Assembly: GCA_964016875.1 (NCBI GenBank)
Contig: OZ024718.1
Coordinates: 7,259,001 to 7,323,000 of the forward strand
DNA: 64,000 nt
Direction: 5' to 3'
Source: Fallopia convolvulus
Taxonomy: Eukaryota > Streptophyta > Magnoliopsida > Caryophyllales > Polygonaceae
Shown: piece by piece, positions 55,832-64,000 of the stretch
How positions within the stretch are numbered: position 1 is the stretch's first letter
Layout: every line of letters begins with the position of its first letter
Made by a program: the position numbers and the translations under genes
The notes under the pieces: model-generated
The model's input: the letters and a program-made list of their open reading frames with translations, nothing else
Told to the model about the DNA's origin: nothing
The model's database searches: none

Positions 55832-58624
55832 ATGCCGGTAGGACGACGAAGGCTCGAGTTTGACAACACTGGTTATTACTCAGAACCCGAACGTTCCCTG
55901 CACCGTAGACTCCGAGAAAACCGAGCCATGGCCACACCAGAAGAGATGGCTCTTCAAATGGAAGACCTCCGAAATCAGATGGAGGCATTGAAGACTGAGA
56001 AAGAAGGCGTTGCTGCTAAGGCTGAGTGTCAACGAGTTGCTAATGCTCGTCTACAAGAGGAGCTTGATGCCTATCCAAGGAATGCCAAACAGTACATGCA
56101 TCCAGAACTGAGGGTGCCAGTATCTCCAATCGTGCTTCCTGCGATAGAGAAACCCTTTGAGATCAAGTCTCAATTCATATCCTTGATTAAACGGGCTCAG
56201 TTTGAAGGGAAACCTACTGAGTGCCCTATGGAGCATATTAGAAACTTTATTGATTTATGTGACACCATAGCTGCTGAAGGTGTCTCACTTGAATATGTTC
56301 TGTTAAAAGCTTTTAGGTGGTCCCTTACTGGAAAGGCCCTGAGCTGGTTGGAGAGCCTACCTTCTAAGTCTATCAGGACTTGGAAAGCTTTGTACGATCA
56401 ATTTCTGACAAAGTTCTTCCCTCTTGCTAAGACGACGGAGTTGAGGAAACGCATCACCTCCTATCACCAGTTGCCTAATGAAACATTCGTTGAAACATGG
56501 GAAAGATTCAAAGAGATGCTTAGACAATGCCCCACTCATGGACAACCTTTATATGTTTTGCAAGAAATCTTTTTCCAGGTTATCAACGCGGAGACCAAGA
56601 ACCGCATCAACACGCATACTGCGTGCGGTTTTATAGAGATGAATCCGACAGAGGCATGGGAACTGTTGGATAAGCTTTCCAATTACGATGCCATGTATGG
56701 AACCCAGCAGACTCCACATCCTCAGAAACGTCTCTACATACCTAACCGAGACGAAGTTGACCCGGATGTTAAAAATCAATTCTTGCAAGATGAGGTCAAC
56801 CGTCTGAAGAAGCAAGTAAGTTTTCTGAAATCCTCTCAATCATGTCAAGAATGTGGTTCTTTTGCACATAGTACTTCTGCTTGCACTAATATAGAGCAGG
56901 TTAGAGTCGCTGAGACAATAGCTGAGATGAATTATATGAAAGGACCATACAGGAACCAGCCTGGCTATAATGACAGGTCAAACAACTATCAGGCATGGGG
57001 CAATCAGAATACCAATCAAAACTATGCAATGCCTCCACCAGATAGACGACCTGCACCTTATCGACCTCCAGGCCATCAGGAGCCACCATCATGGGTTCAA
57101 GGATTACCGGAAGGCATTAACGGCGTGACCAACAAAGTTAACGAAGTGACCAACAAGGTTAACGAAGTTCAAGCCAACCTGAACCAACAAAATAAAAGAT
57201 GGGGAGAGTTCGATATATGGAAGAAGAGTGTTGATTCCCAACTAGGGAACCTCGTTGCCCAAATTCCGAGACCACAAGGGCAACTCCTGGGCCGCCCTGA
57301 GGAGAACCCTAGGGGACAAATATCAGCAGTGCACCTTAGGAGCGGGAAGACATTCTCGGAACGAGTTCAAACTGAGGACAAGAAGGAAGAGGACGTCACC
57401 AAACAGCTCGTTAACGAGCCAGCGAGAGCAAATAACGAGCCCATATACCAAGGTGACGAGGCTTCGAGGGTTCCTGACGAACCTACCCCAGGTAGGTCTT
57501 CTAGACCAAGCCTTCCTCTCAACTCCAGGGTAGTTAACGACCCCATCAGGGTCGGTAACGACCCACCGAGGTCACCTGACGATCCCAGTAACGACCCGGT
57601 AGCACCACCTCTCGAGCCTAACTTGGTTCCGAGAATGGTGAGAACTCTTCCATTTCCAACTAAGAAATCTATGGACTCTACTGAGAGTAAGTTCAAGCGT
57701 TTCGTAAAGATTCTTCAGGGCATTAATATTTCAATCCCATTCGATGAGGCCCTAAGCGAAATGCCGGCTTACACAAAGTTTTTGAAGGACATTCTTAGCA
57801 GGAAAAGATCCATTACAGAGCTGCAGGATGAAGTCAGATCAATAGCTCTACCGGAAAAGCTAGGAGACCCAGGGAGATTTGCAATAACAATCGGCATAGG
57901 CAACCACAAGTTCAAGGCTTTATGTGATCTGGGCGCCAGTGCTAGTTTAGTTCCTCTCTCAATCTGGTCTAAAGCTAATATGGGACCACTAGAGCCAGTA
58001 GATATGAATCTGTACATGGCAGATGGATAATGTGTCAAGGACACAGGAGTCGTGGATGACTATCCTATTCAAGTCGGGAAATTCTTTATACCAAATGATT
58101 TCATCGTCCTCGATATGCCTGAAGACCCTCATGTTCCCATAATTCTGGGCAGACCATTTTTAGCTACAGCAGGTGCAAGAGTTGATGTGCGACACGGACT
58201 CCTCACTTTTGATATTGGAGAGGAACGGGTAGAATTCAACTTGGATCAAAATGCCAACGACCCAATTGCAGTCGCACAAATCGAGTTGACTCAACCAGAA
58301 CTCGATTCAGCCGTCCCTACCGAGCCTCACTGGCCAATCACCGAGTCCCACATGCACGAATACAACCAAGGTAAGTACTCTAATTATGAATCTGCTAAAG
58401 ATGGTCATTCCTTATCTTTTATTCCTACACCATACTCCATCATATGCACTACAGAGGAATCCAAACCACCTTGGTTTTCGGATTTCACTAACCATCATGT
58501 AGGAATATCGGGCATACTAATAGAAGAAAAGGGACCTAATTTAGCAACTCAAGCACACAAAAACTGCAAAGCTAAGTATGGGGTACCTCAAGACCCCAAC
58601 ATAACTGCACAGGAGCCACCTTGA
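55832..58624 (+). pseudogene. A2 gag-protease, one internal stop
   Basis: ATG at 55832 opens 732 codons to TAA at 58028-58030; the same frame continues to 58624. Order: basic N-terminus and short coiled coil (to about residue 80), capsid domain (about 95-235), CCHC knuckle CQECGSFAHSTSAC (about 343), Gln/Pro-rich spacer, a linker of 7-residue NDP/NEP repeats (about 525-590), protease with intact DLGAS near residue 709. The stop falls a few residues after the DLGAS region, cutting protease in two. The RT that follows in A1 is missing. A complete gag would still be made, which suits a helper-dependent element. Confidence 0.88.
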
Positions 58625-59867
58625 GTCAAAGGAGCACGTCGGGCTGACGACGTTAAAAATAGCGCTTACGGGAGGCAACCCGCTTTTTAGTATAGAATTA
58701 GATTTTTCCTTTTTTAGACTCTTTTTCTTAGCTTTCTTTTGAGTTCTTTTTAGTAGTTTTTAGGATAGAAATTAGGATTAAATTTTGAGCTAACAAGATA
58801 CAGGAGAAGGGATCGAAAAATCACTTCAAGAGGCTACGGTGGCTCGTTAACGACCCACCCAGGGTCGTTAACGACCCGGTTCGGACGACCCGATTCGGCA
58901 AAACGGGGCAGTTAAGTTTTTTTAACCTAGTCTATCTTTGTCACTACCCTAGCCGCCACCCCCTCTACCCCTTCCTATCCCTTCCCTCTCCTACATAACC
59001 CTTCTACCCCTCCCACACTCTTTCACTTTCAAATCCTCCCAAATCCAACCTTCTCAAAAACTCACCCAAAAATCTTGAAGACCCCTTCCCACTGATAGGA
59101 ATCCCTCGCCGACCATCACCGAGCAACCGTCGTTACCGAAGCCCGGAAACCCTTCCCTCCACCGTCGAAGATCCGAAGCTTTCGATAACTCTCACCGAGC
59201 TCGTTACTCACCCAATTTCCGACCCCTTGTTCTTCAAATTTCTCGGTTCTCCGGTATGTTTTCTAAACCCTAACTCGAAATTGCATGATTTATGGTATTT
59301 AGGGTAGAAATTTCATGTCTAGAATTGAGTTCATATAGAGGATCGATGTTCATGATTTGATTTTTGCCCATGATTGTGATTTTGCTTCGTAATTCTAGAT
59401 CTAGGGAGGGATATTCATGTTAGATATCTCATTGAGAAAAGTTGATGGTGAAAAGCATGAATTTTTCTTGTTCTAGTATCAAGCTACAAACTTTGCATGT
59501 CAAAATTTCGGGCAAAATTTAGCATGTTCGGGATGGGTAATCGAGCAAGTATGGGGTGTGTATTTCCGATTGTGTGACTAGTGAGGAGTATAGAGGATTG
59601 CATGCTTGGTTTTTGTTTGACTTTTAAGGTAGAGTAAACTCGGAATTCTGTGATTTGGTTTTCGGCGGATCGTTAACGACCCACCCAGGCTCGTTAACGA
59701 CCCTACACAATCTAAAAATTCAACAACCAGTCCAGATTCGTAAACAACCCAATTGGGTAGTTAACGAATAATTCTGAGGCTATTTCGAGACCAAGTATGG
59801 GGTTTCCTGTCTATCTATTTTGAGTAGATCTTATCTTGGAAAAGTTTTTGATTATTTTGTAGATCTC
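58625..59867 (+). promoter_or_regulatory. A2 ORF3 leader with palindrome pairs and intron
   Basis: Parallel to 18840-20074 of A1. TCGTTAACGA pairs 21 bp apart lie near 58843/58864 and 59669/59690. The putative intron runs from 59254 (CCG|GTATGT) to 59862 (TTTTGTAG), 609 bp, ending five bases before the ORF3 ATG. Purine tracts AAGTATGGGGT lie at 59547 and 59793. Confidence 0.55.
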
Positions 59868-61492
59868 ATGGCAAGTTCAAGCAGACCCGCTACCCGAGCT
59901 CAGAAGAAGAAAAGGAACCAGAGGTCCCCATCTCCACCTCGCATGGACAACGTGATCTTGAGTACTCAAGGCCAAGTGCATCGATACCGTGCCATTCTAG
60001 AGAAGGACCACAACACCTGTTGGTTCTCGAAGTCCAGTGCTATCAACACGGGGATCTACACGGACGTCAAGGAAGCCTTCCTTATCCTTGGTGCATCCCA
60101 TCTCCTGAAGAAGGAGAATTTACCACACTTTCCGGCCCTCACATCCGAGTTTTTGGCCACCCTAGAGACTAGCTTCCCATCGAAGACTTCGGCGGGAAGA
60201 ATCCGGTTTCGGCTCGGTAATGTGAGCCGTGAGTTCACCATGGCAGAGTTCAACGCAATCCTAGAGCTTCCAAATCCGTCTAGAGACTACAGTTTGAAAG
60301 ACTACAGGGTGACTAGGACATGGAGCTACATCACGGGGGAAGAACAATCCTCCACAGCGGCATTATCCGGGGCAAGCATCATCAACCCCATCTTCAGGAT
60401 CATTCTCCGAGTCCTAGCCTCTATGTTTTGGCCAAAGAGAGAGTTGAACAGGCCAATGAGGACAGAAGTTGCTTGTCTCCGCACCATCCTTTTCGAAGAG
60501 CCCGGCCCCTTGAATTTAGGGTATGAATGGCTCTACTACGTCGAGAAATCAACCAAGTCCAAGGAGGTTTGGTGTGGCAACTTGGTTAGCCTTTTGGCTA
60601 AAAACCTGGGAGTTGACCTCACTCGCTACACACCGGCCCACGCTCAACTCCTCAACAAGAGCTATTGGTATAGCTCTAGTATTTCATTCAAGCCGAAGGG
60701 GGGTTCAAAGTAAAAGTTCAAGACTGCTTCGTTAGGCCTACCCTCGACAAGTTGGAGTTACTCTACGTACCAAATTGGTACGAAGCGTGGACGGGGCATG
60801 CTTACCCGTTAGAGCCTAAGTCGGAGGATGAGCTATCACTACGGCCGTGTGAGACAAGATTAGAGCAAGACGGTGAAGCAATGGATGAAGATGAAGATGA
60901 AGATGAAGATGAGGATACCGAGGTAATTGGCGACGACACTGAAGAAGCCGACACCGAGGGAGGAACTGAGGAGCTAAACCTCGAAGATGGAGACCTCGAC
61001 ACGGAAGTTTTGGGCAGCAACGTCCTCGTTGACGAGCCCACCAGGCTCGTTAACGACCATTTCCAGCCTCCTCCCTACATTCCTCACGAGGCACCCAGCT
61101 TCGTTAACGAGGCGCCGAGAGCTTCTGTCGACCCACCGCCAGCTCCTACCGACCCTCAGTCCTATGGACTCATGCCATACAACCCAGTGTTGTACCAAAA
61201 CCATTTCCAGCCTCACTATCCACCACCTCCTCAACCCGAGTACGCAGGATCGAGTATGCCACCACCGTGGGCCGAGGATCTTTCTGCTCAGATGCAGCAA
61301 CTCCACCTCCAGCAGGACCATATTCATCGGAGGATGGACAGATGGGAGACCATCTATTCTGCTCGTATGTCGATGGAGGATGAGAGGCATCGTCAGAGAG
61401 AGGCGGATGATGCTGAGCGTTGGAGGACGATGTATGACTTCATGGGTACCTTTGAGCACTATTTTCCCCACCAAACCAGTGATTCAGCCTGA
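59868..61492 (+). pseudogene. A2 ORF3, frameshifted in a G run
   Basis: Starts MASSSRPATRAQKKKRNQRS, collinear with A1 ORF3. It is open to 60713, where a shift at the GGGGGG run (60698-60703) moves the rest (LELLYVPNWYEAWTGHAYPL onward) into the next frame, open to 61492. It has the same acidic block (a GAT/GAA run), heptad NDP/NEP linker, Pro-rich part and coiled-coil C-terminus. One length change in a homopolymer is the only lesion seen, so a sequencing error or programmed slippage cannot be excluded. Confidence 0.85.
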
Positions 61493-63193
61493 AGATGAAG
61501 TTTTTCCCTGTTTTCCACTTTTGAGATTTTGTAAGTTTTTATGTTTTTCTTTTTCTTATTTTTATCTTTGTTTGGTTTTCTTTTCTATTTCTTTCCTTCT
61601 TCTTATTTTCTTACAGTGGGGACACTGTAATTTTAAGTATGGGGTGGGAGAAAGTAGAAAACTTGTTGTCTTATGTGTTTATGTGTTTTGAGTAGTTTCG
61701 AAAAAAAATTAAAATAATAAAAAATTAAATAACAAAAAAAAATTAATTAAAAAAAAATTTAAAAAAAGAGTTTTAGAATTGATAGATATCCCTTTCTTAG
61801 GTTCTATGATAGTAGTTGCTAGCTTAATCATATAATTCCTTGCAAGCATGTCTTTAATAGTATAACCGGAATCTTCGACTTGAAATTGTTTTTAGAAAAA
61901 GGTAGCACTTGATGAAATTGAGCACATATACTTTATAGCATAAGTGATGCAATCCAACAAAATTGTTACCTAGTGAGGAATTTTTGGCCTTATAGGGAGA
62001 ACATCAATAAATCCCTCTTCTTTTCTTGTGTGATTTACTCTCTTTATGCATATTATCTCTTGGAATTGTGATGGTTATCTATTTCTTGAGACCCGTATGG
62101 GATTTATAGTTCATTACTTGTGAAAATCATATGATGGAGAACTTATTTTTATAGCCCTATTATTCCTTATCCACCTTTACATGATTCTTCTTTTGATAGC
62201 CAATTCTAGCCTGAAGCCTTTATTTTTAGCTCCACAAAATTGTCCCTAGCCGATATAAGCTTGACCCTATACGGAGATTAGGACTTAGATTGGAGAGGTA
62301 TTTTTGTTGAGTATACAAAAAAAAGGAGTGACATATATTGTTTGCTATGCTTGAAGGATTATTGGGAAGGGTAGATTGGAAGTCTCTTGTTTTACTTGTA
62401 ATAAGAAAGATCTCTTGATAAGTAAAAATGCACAAAATAAAGTTGTTGAAAAAAAAGGGAGAGAAAAAATGATGGAAGAATACACGATGAAGCTCGTTAA
62501 CGACTCTGAAGTGGGCTCGTTAACGAGGCAGCGAGAAGAAAAGAAGGGAGTTTAAAAGTGCATGTGTGTTTATAGATAATGTCAGAGGTTCTTTTATTTC
62601 TTATGAGACTTTCTAGGATATGTTGGGTGAGTAAAATGAGTGTGCATAATGAGAGAGTGTGTTTGGTATGATTTTTTATGAGAGTTTTGTTTATATGAGT
62701 TTATAGGAGTCTTTGATTCCCGGATATTATTAGCACCACATAGCAAAATATTTTCCACGCCTTATTGTTTTTACCAAGCCCCATTACAACCCGGCCGAAT
62801 GGAAGCTTCTATGAAGTTTTTCATTGAGCCTAAGTTTCTCTTGATGATTTTTGCTTGTTTTTGACAAAATCTTGGGTGGAGAGTATTGGTGATATAAGTT
62901 CCAATTTCTATGAGTTTTTGCATATTGGATTGAGTTGAGAGATTGAATTTATAAGCCTAAACACTTGAGAGATGAGTGAAACACATTATATCCCTTGTGA
63001 GGTTGATTTGTATTTTCTTATGTCTATTTGGTTCATATATGTGTGATGACGTTAAATATCCTTTGCTATATTTTTTCTCATGTGTAGATGTTGCTTTTTA
63101 GAGGATGGCTATATCTTGATGAGTATGTTTGTTTGGTTTTGGTTAGTGTTTAGTGATTGCTTGAGGACAAGCAAGTCTAAGTATGGGGTATTT
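61493..63193 (+). other. A2 3' untranslated region and polypurine tracts
   Basis: Homologous to 21659-23373 of A1. It contains the GGGGACACTGTAATTTTAAG block followed by TATGGGG (61618-61644), a TCGTTAACGA pair 23 bp apart near 62494/62517, and the terminal AAGTATGGGGTATTT before the LTR. No gene. Confidence 0.75.
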
Positions 63194-64000
63194 TGATGTT
63201 CGTATTTTTAGTATAGTTTTTAGCATATTTTCTTAGTTTATTAGGACTAGTTTTGATAAGTTTAGGTTTAGTTAAGTGTGTTATTGGATAGTTTTGCGTA
63301 TTTTCATAGAAAGTATGGAAGCTACTCTATTTTGTGTATTTTGTAGGTTTTAGCAAGGAAAAGTGCTATATGGAGCTGAATTTGGAGCGCTACAGTGAAA
63401 GACAAAGGAATACAAGTTTAGAGAAGTCAGAGTCCAGGTTTTACGAGATGAAGTGTGGAAGAAACCAAGCCCGGGCTCGTTAACGAGGCTGTAAAGGTTC
63501 ATTAACGAGGCCACGTGATAAGAAATTTCGAGGGTTGACTTTGTAACTCACCGATCCTGTGCGGAAAATTCTTTTCGTGTTGGTAGAGTATCTTTTTATG
63601 ATTTTTAGGGTTATTATATTATATATTTTAGGTCTTGTTATCTTCTTAGATTTTGTTTCTATCTTTTTAGGTTTTTATTTTCTATCTTTTAGGAAAGTTT
63701 TTATCTTCTAGCCTTATTAGTTTTTAGCCTTTTTAGTATAAATAGCCCTCTTATTTAGCCTAGAAGAGGGGGGGACGAATCAGAGAAGCAAGTGGTAGAG
63801 AGAAGAGGAAGAGCCGAGATAGAGAGAGAATATCGGAGTCGAGATTGAGAGCTCGGTGGACGAGAGTTACCGGGGTCGTTAGTCAGTATTTCGGTTCGGT
63901 ATTTGTTTATTTTCGGTTTCTTCTGATTTTCTGTAAGACAATATTTGTTATTTAATTTGAGTAGTAATTTATTTTCAATGATTTATTTTATTGAGTTTAT
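63194..64000 (+). repeat. A2 3' LTR, truncated by window end
   Basis: First 807 bp of the LTR, matching 54215-55015 with about 2 percent difference by eye. Its end and the target duplication lie outside the window. Confidence 0.92.

Larger units (their letters stand above)
54215..64000 (+). mobile_element. Athila-type element A2, pol-deleted, runs off window
   Basis: 5' LTR 54215-55715, tRNA-Asp primer site, gag-protease, ORF3 and the first 807 bp of the 3' LTR (from 63194). RT, RNase H and integrase are absent: protease is followed by ~400 bp and then by a segment matching the start of A1's post-RNase H region (PPWFSDFTNHHVG versus APWFADFANYLVG). It would need pol from a copy such as A1. 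Lesions: TAA at 58028 and a frameshift in a G run at 60698-60703. Confidence 0.93.

Overview
The window is nuclear DNA of a flowering plant, most likely a eudicot. The evidence is one five-exon host gene with GT-AG introns and a plastid-type N-terminus, set among Copia and Ty3/Gypsy (Athila-type) LTR retrotransposons, L1-type LINEs, Stowaway and hAT MITEs and a Helitron. The species cannot be named from the sequence. About four fifths of the window is transposon.

Layout. 230-880: solo LTR (target duplication GCTCT). 941-5804: Copia element with near-identical LTRs but a broken polyprotein. 7135-9664: the only convincing host gene, a tryptophan synthase beta homologue with an altered catalytic loop. 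10046-11452 and 24859 onward: decayed minus-strand retroelements split by Athila element 'A1' (11453-24853, TSD CATAG), which has gag, protease, RT, RNase H, integrase and an intact 527-residue ORF3. 25571-32254: small DNA transposons (hAT-like, Stowaway, a long-TIR element, a Helitron, a hAT MITE with an 8-bp TSD). 32262-40760: a minus-strand LINE split by minus-strand non-autonomous Athila element 'A3' (32504-40628, TSD CAACG), whose 3' LTR carries a SIRE-type Copia remnant (33342-35288, TSD TATAT). 41140-42704: short non-autonomous Gypsy derivative. 42989-45110: LINE pieces. 45111-46750: 5' end of another LTR element. 46751-53493: minus-strand Athila element 'A4', with a solo LTR (50506-51999, TSD TCAAC) inside its ORF3. 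53507-64000: 'A2', a pol-less Athila element in an internal-LTR-internal-LTR tandem arrangement, running off the window end.

The most interesting signal crosses these annotations. A1 and A2 carry dozens of copies of a perfect 10-bp palindrome, TCGTTAACGA, and close variants, placed 21 bp apart in LTRs, in untranslated leaders and in two unrelated coding linkers. A3 carries a different GC-rich motif with the same 21-bp spacing, a decayed gag at 10592-11066 shows 21-bp arrays of other GC motifs, and the short Gypsy derivative at 41140 carries TCGTTACCGA-type sites spaced alternately 21 and 12 bp. Shared spacing with different motif sequences in coding and non-coding DNA is not explained by the proteins encoded.

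A1 and A2 also share a leader intron ending just before the ORF3 start, a splice-donor consensus at the same place in pol, and several internal copies of the LTR-adjacent AAGTATGGGGT purine tract. A1 keeps pol, whereas A2 and A3 have lost it, so related autonomous copies may have mobilised them in trans. All boundaries and counts were read by eye; no alignment or search was run.
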